Part shown: one piece after another, positions 34,617 to 43,130 of the stretch
Numbering within the stretch: the first letter of the stretch is position 1
Layout of the letters: each line of letters opens with the position of its first letter
DNA from: Cryobacterium luteum
GTDB lineage: Bacteria; Actinomycetota; Actinomycetes; Actinomycetales; Microbacteriaceae
Direction: 5' to 3'
Assembly (NCBI RefSeq): GCF_900110125.1
Contig: NZ_FOCN01000015.1
Location: 1 to 64,000 of the forward strand
Length of the DNA: 64,000 nucleotides
Notes under the pieces: model-generated
Databases searched by the model: none
What the model saw: only the letters and a program-made list of their open reading frames with translations
What the model was told of the DNA's origin: nothing
Program-made: the position numbers and the translations under genes

Positions 34617-35084
34617 ATGACGGTCGAACAGGTTGAGCAAGGGCCTCGCCAAATCGCGCGCACTGTTGAGGTGCCGGCTTCGGCCGAAGACATCTTCGCG
34701 TTGGTGGCTGATCCGCACCGTCACGGTGAGCTGGACGGCTCGGGCACCGTCGGCGGTACGGTGTCGGGACCGCGGCGGCTCACCCAGGGCGCAAAATTCT
34801 CGGTAGCGATGAAGCAGTTCGGCTTCCCGTATCGCTTCACCAGCACGGTGACGCGCATCGAGGACGGTCGGCTTGTAGAGTGGCGTCACCCCGCGGGACA
34901 CCGGTGGCGCTGGGAACTCACGCCGCTCACGCCCACGTCTACGCGCGTTACTGAGACGTTTGACTACAGCACCGTCCCAGCCGTTCAGGGAAAGGTCTAC
35001 GAGCTGCTCGGCTTTCCTCGGCAGAACGCAGCCGGCATCGAAGCCACCCTTCGCCAACTCGCGTCGCGCTCCGCCGGCGCTTGA
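34617..35084 (+). CDS. SRPBCC-fold protein
   Basis: A 155-residue START/Bet v1-like protein: RQIARTVEVPASAEDIFALV (beta1-alpha1), DGSGTVGGTVSGP, FTSTVTRIEDGRLVEWRHPAG and the long C-terminal helix GFPRQNAAGIEATLRQLA. These bind hydrophobic ligands or act as polyketide cyclase-like or dimerisation modules; the ligand is unknown. ATG at 34617 was preferred to an earlier reading-frame start because the fold begins ten residues later. Confidence 0.8.
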   Translation: MTVEQVEQGPRQIARTVEVPASAEDIFALVADPHRHGELDGSGTVGGTVSGPRRLTQGAKFSVAMKQFGFPYRFTSTVTRIEDGRLVEWRHPAGHRWRWELTPLTPTSTRVTETFDYSTVPAVQGKVYELLGFPRQNAAGIEATLRQLASRSAGA

Positions 35085-35194
35085 CGTGAGGCCACCGGGC
35101 CGGAGTCGGTTACGCGGCCGTGATTACCAGCGCCACCGACTCGTCGGTCGTCCGGCTCAGGCGCCGGACCGCATGGTGGCGAAGTGCTCAGTGA

Positions 35195-37096
35195 CTAGAT
35201 CTCGCTTAGCGCTTCCGCATCCGCCGCAACATTCTTCTGCACGGCGAACTGGGTCCGGTGCAATTCCTCGTACCGCCCACCCACAGCCAGCAGTTCCTCG
35301 TGCGTACCGCGCTCCACGATCGAGCCGTCCTCAACCACGAGGATCAGGTCCGCGCTGCGGATGGTGGAGAGGCGGTGTGCGATCACCATCGCCGTCCGTC
35401 CCTTGAGCGCTTCGCTGAGCGCCGCCTGCACGGCGGCCTCAGACGTCGAGTCCAGCGCCGCCGTCGCCTCGTCGAGGATGACGACGCGCGGCTGGGCGAG
35501 CAGGAGCCTCGCGATGGTCATCCGCTGGCGCTCACCCCCGGACAATCGGTAGCCACGCTCGCCCACCATGGTGTCCAGCTGGTCGGGCAGGGACCGGATG
35601 AGCGGCTCGAGCCGCGCACGGCGGACGGCGTCCCACACCTCGTCGTCGGACGCTTCCGGCCTCGCGAGGCGCAGATTGGAGAGGATGGTCTCGTGGAACA
35701 GGTGGCCGTCCTGCGTCACCATGCCCAGGGTGTGCCGCATGGAGACGAAAGTGACATCGCGGACATCCGTCCCCGCGAGGCGCACGGCGCCGCTGTCGAC
35801 GTCGTACAGGCGCGAGAGGAGCTGCGCAATCGTGGATTTGCCGGCACCGGACGAACCAACGAGGGCAACGGTCTGACCCGGCTCGATCCTGAAGGACACG
35901 CCGTGCAGCACCTCCTCACCGCCGCGGGTGTCCAATGTGGAAACCTCCTCGAGAGACGCGAGAGATACCTTGTCCGCGGACGGGTAGGCGAAGCGCACGT
36001 TGTCGAACTCGACGGACACCGGGCCTTCAGTCACGGCGACGGCGTCGGGCTTCTCCTTGATGAGCGGGTCAAGGTCGAGCACCTCGAAGACGCGCTCGAA
36101 GCTGACCACCGCGCTCATGATCTCCACCCGTGCGTTTGCGAGGCCGGTGAGCGGCGCGTAAAGGCGGGTGAGGAGGAGCGCCAGGGTGACCACGTCACCG
36201 GTGTTCAGCTGGCCGGCTAGTGCGAGGAAGCCGCCGAGCCCATACACGAGCGCGAGGGCGAGAGCGGAGACGAGCATCAGTGCGGTGTAGAAGACGAACT
36301 GCAGCATCGCGGTGCGCACCCCGATGTCGCGGACACGGGCGGCGCGGACGCGGAACTCCTCGGCCTCCTCGTCGGGCCGGCCGAACAGCTTGACGAGGGT
36401 GGCGCCGGGCGCTGAGAAGCGCTCGGTCATCTGCGTGCTCATGGCGGAATTGTGGTCGGCGGCCTCGCGGCGGAGCGCGGCGAGGCGGCCTCCCATGCGG
36501 CGGGCGGGTACCAGGAAGATGGGGAGCATGATCACGGCGAGAACCGTCACGAGCCAGGACGTGCTGAGCATGACGATCAGGGTGAGGATCAGCGCCACGA
36601 CGTTCGTGACCACGCCGGACAGCGTGCCGCTGAAGGCCTGCTGAGCGCCGATCACATCGTTGTTGAGCCGGCTCACGAGGGCGCCCGTTCGTGTGCGGGT
36701 GAAGAACGCGATCGGCATCTTCTGCACGTGGTTGAAGACGGCGGTGCGGAGGTCGAGGATCACGCCTTCACCGATCCGCGCCGAGTACCAGCGCGTCACG
36801 AGTGACACGGCGGCGTCGGCCACGGCCACGAGCGCGATGACGACGGCGAGCCACACAATCGTGGTGACCGCGCCCTGGGCGACGATGACGTCGACCACCT
36901 GGCCGGCGAGTACCGGCGTCGCGACCGCGAGGAAAGCTCCCACGGTGGAGAGGGTGATGAAGATCAGCAGCTTAGACCGGTAGGGCACCGCGAACGTCAT
37001 GATCCGCCTCACGGACTCACGGGAGAAGCCGCGTTTGCTGTCCCTAGCGCTCGACATCTTGTGCAGCGAGCTCCAGGCCGCGCCTTCCATGCTCAT
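35195..37096 (-). CDS. ABC exporter, fused permease and ATPase (MsbA/LmrA type)
   Basis: A 633-residue half-transporter. Six transmembrane helices (about 35-320), then an ATPase domain with Walker A GSSGAGKST (about 410), signature LSGGERQR (about 515), Walker B VVILDEATAALD (about 535) and H-loop VIAHRLSTI. It should export lipids, drugs or peptides as a homodimer. ATG 37096 has AAAGGA six bases upstream. No partner half-transporter is present. It occupies the right end of the element, reading inward from attR; it may give the host a resistance or export function. Confidence 0.9.
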   Translation of the reverse strand: MSMEGAAWSSLHKMSSARDSKRGFSRESVRRIMTFAVPYRSKLLIFITLSTVGAFLAVATPVLAGQVVDVIVAQGAVTTIVWLAVVIALVAVADAAVSLVTRWYSARIGEGVILDLRTAVFNHVQKMPIAFFTRTRTGALVSRLNNDVIGAQQAFSGTLSGVVTNVVALILTLIVMLSTSWLVTVLAVIMLPIFLVPARRMGGRLAALRREAADHNSAMSTQMTERFSAPGATLVKLFGRPDEEAEEFRVRAARVRDIGVRTAMLQFVFYTALMLVSALALALVYGLGGFLALAGQLNTGDVVTLALLLTRLYAPLTGLANARVEIMSAVVSFERVFEVLDLDPLIKEKPDAVAVTEGPVSVEFDNVRFAYPSADKVSLASLEEVSTLDTRGGEEVLHGVSFRIEPGQTVALVGSSGAGKSTIAQLLSRLYDVDSGAVRLAGTDVRDVTFVSMRHTLGMVTQDGHLFHETILSNLRLARPEASDDEVWDAVRRARLEPLIRSLPDQLDTMVGERGYRLSGGERQRMTIARLLLAQPRVVILDEATAALDSTSEAAVQAALSEALKGRTAMVIAHRLSTIRSADLILVVEDGSIVERGTHEELLAVGGRYEELHRTQFAVQKNVAADAEALSEI

Positions 37097-37330
37097 GGTG
37101 GTTCCTTTCGCTCGAACAAGTTTAGATGGCGAGTTGCCCGAGCTCCGTGTTCTCCCCAGTGGCGGCGAACCGGGGCTTCTTTCATGAAACGGCTCGGCCG
37201 GCAACGAGCGCGTGGGCGGGGTTTGCAACTTGGCTGCCGAGGCGATGCGCGGTGCGCCGGTCAGCGTCATGGACCGCGTCAGGGCCGCGGTCATTCCCCG
37301 ACTGTGCGCCCGCCAAAAACGATTCATGAG

Positions 37331-37382
37331 GTCATCATTTACTCATCACATTCATCACTAAATGACCCAAAATGATGACTTA
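37331..37382 (-). repeat. Right inner-end repeats: inverted GTCATCATTT and direct TCATCA motifs
   Basis: GTCATCATTT (37331-37340) and AAATGATGAC (37370-37379) form an inverted repeat with a 29-base spacer that also holds two more TCATCA copies. On the minus strand TAAGTCATCA (37382-37373) is identical to the motif inside attL. Probably binding sites for integrase, excisionase or a regulator of the ABC gene. Confidence 0.55.
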
Positions 37383-37480
37383 GAATTGGAGGCAGCGAAC
37401 CGCCCGGTTCCCTGTAAACACGAGGGAATCCGCGGGTTCTCGGGAACTTTCGGCAATGACAGAATTTAGGCTAGAACCTA

Positions 37481-37516
37481 CAAGGGGTCGCAGGTTCGAA
37501 TCCTGTCAGCCCGACC
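37481..37516 (+). repeat. attR: 36-bp direct repeat of the tRNA-Pro 3' end
   Basis: Identical to 20170-20205. There is no tRNA 5' half here, so this is the duplicated end left by integration and the right boundary of the element. Confidence 0.92.
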
Positions 37517-37941
37517 CATCGAAACGTAAAGTCCCGGTAGATCGCAAGATTTGCCGGGACTTTTCGTTGCCATGTGAATTGACGGTTCGGGCGCGACCCA
37601 ACACCGTGCGTCGACCCAACATCGACAATCCAACAGCAGACACGCTGAATCGCCCGGCTGCTGCCCTTGACACCGTGCAGCAGAAAATTCTTGGCCTGAA
37701 TTGGCAGATCAACCTACAGGGAACGGGCACCACGACCGTAAGCATGTGTCTCAGGTCGGGTACCGGCAACGAACGCACTGTCTCCAGCGACCGGGCTGCC
37801 AAGCGGTGATTTTAGTACTGCGGGCAAACGCGCAAGTACGCTCACAAGGCCGTGGATGGCCACCTGCTTCTCAACCGGGAGTGGACCGCCGATCTCAACC
37901 CGACTAGCACCGGCAGCGCAACGAGGGTGCATTGTGCAATA
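37517..37941. other. Gene-free chromosomal stretch after attR, with a terminator-like hairpin
   Basis: About 425 bases without a supportable gene. At 37529-37562 AAGTCCCGG pairs with CCGGGACTT, followed by TTTT: the counterpart of the terminator behind the intact tRNA, presumably the original chromosomal one. Reading frames crossing attR are by-products of the tRNA sequence. Confidence 0.6.
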
Positions 37942-37961
37942 ATCTGCGTATGAATGCAGAT
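37942..37961. promoter_or_regulatory. Inverted repeat over the arsR-family start codon
   Basis: ATCTGC-GTATGAAT-GCAGAT (6-bp arms, 8-base spacer) covers the ATG at 37950. TAATCT just before it (37940-37945) could be a -10 box, so the message may be leaderless. ArsR/SmtB repressors bind such imperfect dyads near their own promoter, which makes this a likely autoregulatory operator. Confidence 0.5.
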
Positions 37962-38342
37962 AAGAAGATGTGCACGCTGGATTCGGATGGGGAGTACGTG
38001 GAGCTGGCGGTGGAGGTCTTCGCGATGCTCTCCGACGCCACGCGCATTCGCATTATTCTGGCCCTGCGCGACACGGAGTTGTCGGTCAACGAGCTCGCCG
38101 AGACGGTCGATAAGTCTCAAGCTGCCGTCTCCCAGCACCTCGCGAAGCTGCGGCTCGGGCGCATCGTGGCAACGCGCCGAGAGGGCACGCGGGTGTTCTA
38201 CCGTCTGACCAATGAGCATGCCCGCCAGCTCGTCGCGGATGCGATTTTCCAGGCTCAGCATGCCGTCGAGGGAACACCGACGCACCACCGGAATCCGGTT
38301 AAGCGGGCTGCAAATGGCCACGATGTGAGCGCTCATGCTTGA
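37950..38342 (+). CDS. ArsR/SmtB-family metal-responsive repressor
   Basis: A 130-residue winged-helix repressor: LAVEVFAMLSDATRIRIILA, LSVNELAETVDKSQAAVSQH-LAKLRLGRIVATRREGTRVF and YRLTNEHARQLV are classic ArsR elements. Possible metal ligands are Cys8 near the start, His in NEHARQ and the His-rich C-terminus (THHRN ... GHDVSAHA), a pattern like the Ni/Co- or Cd-sensing NmtR/CmtR types. It overlaps the MFS gene by 8 bases, so the two form an operon. Confidence 0.88.
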   Translation: MNADKKMCTLDSDGEYVELAVEVFAMLSDATRIRIILALRDTELSVNELAETVDKSQAAVSQHLAKLRLGRIVATRREGTRVFYRLTNEHARQLVADAIFQAQHAVEGTPTHHRNPVKRAANGHDVSAHA

Positions 38343-39573
38343 GGTTCTGCGCAACCGAACCTATCGCCGGTTGTTCAGCGCGCAGATCGTGGCGCTGGTC
38401 GGCACCGGGTTGCTCACCGTGGCTTTGGGCCTGCTCGCGTTCGACCTGGCCGGCGGCGACGCCGGCATCGTGCTCGGCATCGCACTGACCATCAAAATGC
38501 TCGCCTACGTCGGCATCGCCCCTGTGATCTCCGCATTGACTGCGCACGTGCCGCGCAAGACCTTGCTGGTATCAGCGGATGTGCTGCGCGCGACCGTCGC
38601 CCTCTCCCTGCCGTTCGTCACCGAGGCTTGGCAGATCTACGTTCTCATCTTCGTACTGCAGGCCGCATCGGCTACCTTCACCCCGGCATTTCAGGCCCTC
38701 ATCCCGGCCGTGCTTCCAAAGGAGAGTGACTACACCCGGGCGTTGTCACTGTCCCGTTTGGCCTACGACCTCGAATCACTGCTCAGCCCGATCCTGGCTG
38801 CTACTCTGCTGACCGTGGTCAGCTACCACTCATTGTTTGTGGGAACTGTCGTCGGATTCGTTGGTTCTGCCGCGCTCGTGCTCACCGCAACCCTGCCGGC
38901 CCATCAAATTTTCCCTCCGACACCGTTCTGGGAGCGCCTCACCCGCGGTGCGCGCGTCTTTTGGCGCACACCGGAATTGCGCGCCCTCCTCGCCATGAAT
39001 ATGGTCGTCGCCACGTCGACGGGCATGGTCATTGTCAATACCGTCGTTCTCGTGCAAAGCCACTTCGGCCGGGCACAGTCCGACTTCGCCCTAGCCTTGG
39101 CCTGCTACGGATTCGGGTCCATGCTCGTCGCGCTCGCGTTGCCGCAGGTACTCGAGCGATTAGCCGACCGAACCGTCATGCTGCTCGGGTGCGCTGTATT
39201 ACCCGTGGGGCTTTTGGCCCTCGCCGGCGTTGTTGCCCTACCCGTAACCATCCTGACCTGGTCTGGTCTTCTCGTGATCTGGTTCGCGCTCGGCGCCGCT
39301 ACCGCCCTCATCCTGACGCCGTCGGCACGACTGTTGCGCCGCTCGTCCGATGAGACGAATCGGCCGGCCGTCTTTGCCGCACAGTTCTCGCTCTCTCACG
39401 CCTGCTTCATCGTCACCTACCCTCTCGCCGGGATACTCGGCGCCCTGCTCGGGCTGGCACCAACCGCAGCGGTGCTTGCCGGCATCGGGATATTCGCTGG
39501 CATCATTGCAATTCGTGCGTGGACGACTCAGAAGACGCTCAAAGCGCCCACAGATACACCGATCGCCGCCTGA
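38335..39573 (+). CDS. MFS exporter paired with the ArsR repressor (NreB-like)
   Basis: A 412-residue, 12-helix MFS transporter. It starts MLEVLRNRTYRRLFSAQIVA, the usual opening of the enterobactin/NreB-like MFS group, with motif A-like HVPRKTLLVSADVLRA after helix 3. ArsR-MFS pairs of this kind mostly give nickel, cobalt or other divalent metal efflux; the exact metal is not readable. Its ATG lies inside the 3' end of the repressor gene. Confidence 0.82.
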   Translation: MLEVLRNRTYRRLFSAQIVALVGTGLLTVALGLLAFDLAGGDAGIVLGIALTIKMLAYVGIAPVISALTAHVPRKTLLVSADVLRATVALSLPFVTEAWQIYVLIFVLQAASATFTPAFQALIPAVLPKESDYTRALSLSRLAYDLESLLSPILAATLLTVVSYHSLFVGTVVGFVGSAALVLTATLPAHQIFPPTPFWERLTRGARVFWRTPELRALLAMNMVVATSTGMVIVNTVVLVQSHFGRAQSDFALALACYGFGSMLVALALPQVLERLADRTVMLLGCAVLPVGLLALAGVVALPVTILTWSGLLVIWFALGAATALILTPSARLLRRSSDETNRPAVFAAQFSLSHACFIVTYPLAGILGALLGLAPTAAVLAGIGIFAGIIAIRAWTTQKTLKAPTDTPIAA

Positions 39574-39738
39574 ACGAACGGCGTACTGCCTGACGTGCTG
39601 CCCACGGAACGGATTGTCCTGGTCGGCGGTAGTGCTCTGGTGAAACTGGCATTCAGGATTCACCGATCGCCGTGGGGTACGCTGGTAAGGAAGACATCGG
39701 CAGGTCGGTCGTGGACTGTGGGCAGAGAAGTAGGTGAA

Positions 39739-40197
39739 ATGACGCTGGAGCGTGCGGTACGACGGCTGATCTCACCCGTCTCTGTGTCGCCGTTGGTCTC
39801 GCTGCTTGCCTTGGCCGCGCTGCTCTTTGCCGTGTTTGCCATACACTCCGAGGCGACCGGGCATGCCATGCACACGCCGGCCCCGGCTTCATCGAGCGTT
39901 GCTGTCTCATCGTCTGCTGCTGAGCAATCTGTGGTGATGGGTATGGCTGCTGTCATGGCTGCTCCCGTCGTCGCGGCGATCACGTCGGGAAGCCTGGACG
40001 GAATGCTTGATTGCGCTCTGCTTGCTATGACGTGTGTCCTGCTACTCACCCTCGTTGCAATGGTGTTCCTGACTCGGCTTCCAGCCACGTACCGGCGCCT
40101 ACTCGATGCAGGCGGCATCATCCTGAACTCCTGGCGCACCGCCGCCCTGCCGGTTCAGCGGCCCAGCCTGACCCTTCTCTCCATCTGTCGCGTTTAG
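39739..40197 (+). CDS. DUF6153 family membrane protein
   Basis: A 152-residue protein with a hydrophobic helix near residues 18-38 (VSPLVSLLALAALLFAVFAI), a His/Met-containing loop (HSEATGHAMHTPAPASSS) and one or two more hydrophobic segments, ending PSLTLLSICRV as DUF6153 proteins do. These occur in actinobacterial copper islands next to DUF305 and multicopper oxidase genes, as here. Function unknown; the His/Met loop could touch periplasmic copper. ATG start, weak AGGTGA site. Confidence 0.72.
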   Translation: MTLERAVRRLISPVSVSPLVSLLALAALLFAVFAIHSEATGHAMHTPAPASSSVAVSSSAAEQSVVMGMAAVMAAPVVAAITSGSLDGMLDCALLAMTCVLLLTLVAMVFLTRLPATYRRLLDAGGIILNSWRTAALPVQRPSLTLLSICRV

Positions 40198-40291
40198 ACC
40201 GAGATGCAGCTCCGAGCCACCCCGTGGCTTCGGAACTTTGCCGTGCCCACGGCCACTCGGTTTCTACTACTTCTCGACGAATGGATGAACG

Positions 40292-40885
40292 ATGCTCAAA
40301 CCACGAACTTTTCTGTATGCTGCTGTAGCCTTGGCGGCCACACTCACCCTCAGCTCCTGTGCCGGAGGTAGTCCCGCCACCGACTCAGCAAACCCCTCAG
40401 CCAGCCAAACCACAGCGGCCTTCAATTCAGCGGACGTGACCTTTGCGCAGATGATGATCCCCCATCACGAGCAGGCCGTTCAAATGAGCGATGACCTGCT
40501 CGCTAAGGACGGTATCGAACAAAGCGTCATCGACATCGCAACCGAAATCAAGGCTGCCCAGGAACCTGAGATTGCCCAGCTGAAAGACTGGTTGGCGGCG
40601 TGGGGCGAAGACGAGAGCAGCATGTCCGGCATGGACGGCATGGGCGGCGGCTCCGACGGAATGATGTCCGACAACGACATGATGGCCCTGCAGGACGCTT
40701 CGGGTGTAGAGGCCAGCACACTGTTCCTCGAACAGATGACGGTGCACCATGAGGGGGCTGTCGCGATGGCGCAGCTCGAAATCGATGATGGTGAGAATGC
40801 GGACGCCCAGGCGATGGCCGCCACCATTGTCAAGACGCAGACGGCCGAAATCGCCGTCATGGCCGAGCTCCTCGCCTCGCTCTAA
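40292..40885 (+). CDS. DUF305 lipoprotein, copper-associated
   Basis: A 197-residue lipoprotein with signal peptide and lipobox LTLSSCAGG (Cys23). Two DUF305/ferritin-like helical halves with the family motifs FAQMMIPHHEQAVQMSDDLL and FLEQMTVHHEGAVAMAQLEI; the MM-x-x-HH and M-x-x-HHE residues are likely metal ligands. A Met/Gly-rich linker (SGMDGMGGGSDGMMSDNDMM) may bind Cu(I). Extracytoplasmic copper binding is the usual proposal for this family. Followed by a strong terminator. Confidence 0.85.
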   Translation: MLKPRTFLYAAVALAATLTLSSCAGGSPATDSANPSASQTTAAFNSADVTFAQMMIPHHEQAVQMSDDLLAKDGIEQSVIDIATEIKAAQEPEIAQLKDWLAAWGEDESSMSGMDGMGGGSDGMMSDNDMMALQDASGVEASTLFLEQMTVHHEGAVAMAQLEIDDGENADAQAMAATIVKTQTAEIAVMAELLASL

Positions 40886-40897
40886 AACGACACGTTC

Positions 40898-40943
40898 GGG
40901 GCGGGCTCTTCTTTAAAAGAGCGCGCCCCTGGAGCCCATTTTT
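40898..40943 (+). terminator. Rho-independent terminator after the DUF305 gene
   Basis: GGGGCGGGCTCTT pairs with AAGAGCGCGCCCC (13 bp, one mismatch) across a loop of six bases, with a T-run shortly after. It separates the DUF305 gene from the M23 gene set. Confidence 0.8.
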
Positions 40944-41026
40944 CGTTTCCCGAATGACCTGCAAGGACATAAGTATGCACTGCCGTCACTCTCTTCCTCT
41001 GGTGCGCCTCGCGGGCGCGGTGATCC

Positions 41027-41881
41027 GTGGATAGCACCGGTCACGTCGCCACGGCGCCCCACATCCCCGGCACCACTCCACACATGTCGCGACGCGATCT
41101 GCGCGCCATGGAAGCCATGCTGCGTGAGGGCCGATCCGGCCCGTCGAAAGCTACACCACCCCTGATGGGCGCCCCCCGGCCGATCCCGCTCCGCAGGCGC
41201 GCCGCAGCCGGCAGCGCCATGGCGATGATCGCGCTCTTCGCGATCAGTACGTCCCTGCCCGCACTTGTGGTCAAGACAGACACACCACAGGCTGCCGCCG
41301 CTAGCAGCGACGCCCAGGCGGACGATCTACAAAGCGTCAGCGCGGCCGGGACAGCATCCGTTCTCATCGAACGCGACGGCTACACCTTCACGGAAGCACC
41401 CGAACCGGCCTCGTACACCGAAGTTGCCAGCAACGGGGAATGGGCCAGCCTGAGTCCGGGCCAGCTCAGCGACCAAGGCTGGGCTCTACCGGTGCTCGGC
41501 CGAATATCGAGCCCCTTCGGTTCTCGCCCGAACAAACCAGTGGACGGTGTCGGTGACTTTCACAACGGAACCGACATAGCCGCACCCTGCGGCCAGCCCG
41601 TCTTCGCGGCCACCGGAGGCAAAGTTGTCACCTCGGGCTATCAGGGTTCGTACGGCAACTGGATTCTCATCGACCACGGCAACGGCATCGAGACGGGATA
41701 TGCGCACAACAGTCAGCTCCTCGTTGACCCAGGTCAGCTGGTCGTGGCCGGTGAAATCATCGCCGTTGTGGGATCAACCGGTGCGTCCAGCGGTTGCCAC
41801 GTGCATTTTGAAACTCGCGTCGACGGTGAACGCGTCGATGCGGAAACCTTTATGAACACCCGGGGGGTGTCTCTTGGCTAA
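41027..41881 (+). CDS. M23 family metallopeptidase (first of a tandem pair)
   Basis: A 284-residue membrane-anchored LytM-type peptidase. A cytoplasmic basic segment (1-60), a transmembrane/signal helix (about 62-82), then a C-terminal M23 domain (about 150-284) with Zn ligands His179 and Asp183 (FHNGTDIAAPCGQPVFA) and GCHVHFE (about 257-263). It should cleave peptidoglycan cross-bridges or act as an activator. GTG start. It ends TRGVSLG and overlaps the second M23 gene by 8 bases. Confidence 0.82.
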   Translation: MDSTGHVATAPHIPGTTPHMSRRDLRAMEAMLREGRSGPSKATPPLMGAPRPIPLRRRAAAGSAMAMIALFAISTSLPALVVKTDTPQAAAASSDAQADDLQSVSAAGTASVLIERDGYTFTEAPEPASYTEVASNGEWASLSPGQLSDQGWALPVLGRISSPFGSRPNKPVDGVGDFHNGTDIAAPCGQPVFAATGGKVVTSGYQGSYGNWILIDHGNGIETGYAHNSQLLVDPGQLVVAGEIIAVVGSTGASSGCHVHFETRVDGERVDAETFMNTRGVSLG

Positions 41882-43130
41882 CCGCAAGATGGCCACTCGG
41901 TTCGCTCTTGCAGCGGTGACGGTTCTGTCGCTCCTGGGGATCGCGGCACCGGCCGGCGCGGCGGAGTACCCGAGCTGGTCGGATGTGGAATCCGCACGAT
42001 CGTCCGAAGCGGGTAAGCAAGCGCAGGTCACGGAGCTGACCGGGCTGATCGCAGGCCTCACCGCCGAAGTGGATGCTGCGCGTGCGGAAGCATCTCGTCG
42101 CGCATCCACTTATGAAGCCGCACAAAACACATTCGACGATGCGACCTTGCGAGCGACAAATTTACAGGACCAAGCTGACGCTGCTTCGGCCGCCGCCGCA
42201 ATTTCGGGCGAACAGGCCGGACGGCTGGCAGCCGCGCTCGCTCGGTCGGGAAACAGCGACTTGTCGTTGTCGCTGTTCCTGGACGGGCCCAGCGCCAGCG
42301 ACCTCCTGAATCAGCTGGGTTCCATGAGCAAGCTGACCGAGCGGATGAGTGTGGTCTATGAGTCCGCTGCCGCCGACGAAAACTCCGCCAGATCGCTCAC
42401 TGATCAGGCCCAGATCGCTCAGCAGACGCTCGGTGCGCTAGCCGAGACGGCTGAAACCGCGTTGGCCGAAGCGATGGCCGCCAGCATTCGGGTGGAGGCG
42501 GCGCTAGGTGACCAGCAGGAAGTTGCCGCAACATTACAGGCGCAGCTGGCAGTTCTGACCGAGGATCGGGCCGCGACAGAAGCCGACTACGCCGCGGGTG
42601 AAGGTATCCGCCGGGCGTCCGAGGCTGCGGCCGCGAAAGCGCGCGCCGCCCAAGCTGCGGCCGCAGCATCGGCGGCTGCAGCAGCTAGCAGGCCAGCGGG
42701 CGGCAGCGGCACGCCCAACGCACAGGGATGGACCGTGCCCGTGTCGGGCTGGATTAGCTCAGCGTATGGGGCTCGGCCTAATAAACCGGTGGCGGGGGTC
42801 GGTGCGTTTCACTATGGAACCGACATAGCCGCGGGCTGCGGCCAGAACGTGTCCGCAGTATCGGCGGGAACAGTCAGCTACGCCGGCTGGCTGGGCTCCT
42901 ACGGCAACTGGGTCCTCATCGACCACGGTGACGGCACCCAAACCGGTTACGCACACAACAGCTCACTGCTCGTCAGCACCGGGCAACAAGTTGCCACGGG
43001 TGCCACCATCGCTCTCGTCGGAACGACGGGTGCGTCCTCGGGCTGCCACGTGCACTTTGAAACACGAGTCAACGGTGCCCGTGTCAATCCACAACCCTTC
43101 ATGAGCGCTCGAGGAGTCACTCTTGGCTAG
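41874..43130 (+). CDS. M23 family metallopeptidase with coiled-coil N-terminus (second of a tandem pair)
   Basis: A 418-residue secreted protein: Sec signal peptide (about 1-29, AAPAGAAEYP), a long Ala-rich coiled coil (about 35-275), linker (RPAGGSGTPN) and an M23 domain with FHYGTDIAAGCGQNVSA and GCHVHFE, closely similar to the upstream paralogue (SSPFGSRPNKPVDGVGDF versus SSAYGARPNKPVAGVGAF). The coiled-coil plus LytM layout is that of EnvC/NlpD or RipA-like cell-wall factors. TTG start within the previous gene's end, GGGGGTG upstream; its own end overlaps the next gene in the same way. Confidence 0.85.
   Translation: MANRKMATRFALAAVTVLSLLGIAAPAGAAEYPSWSDVESARSSEAGKQAQVTELTGLIAGLTAEVDAARAEASRRASTYEAAQNTFDDATLRATNLQDQADAASAAAAISGEQAGRLAAALARSGNSDLSLSLFLDGPSASDLLNQLGSMSKLTERMSVVYESAAADENSARSLTDQAQIAQQTLGALAETAETALAEAMAASIRVEAALGDQQEVAATLQAQLAVLTEDRAATEADYAAGEGIRRASEAAAAKARAAQAAAAASAAAAASRPAGGSGTPNAQGWTVPVSGWISSAYGARPNKPVAGVGAFHYGTDIAAGCGQNVSAVSAGTVSYAGWLGSYGNWVLIDHGDGTQTGYAHNSSLLVSTGQQVATGATIALVGTTGASSGCHVHFETRVNGARVNPQPFMSARGVTLG

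Noticed and set aside
37456..37809. 117-codon frame across attR (RRFESCQPDPS at its start)
   Set aside because: The start encodes the tRNA 3' end; such peptides appear at many tRNA-derived att sites and are by-products of the tRNA sequence.
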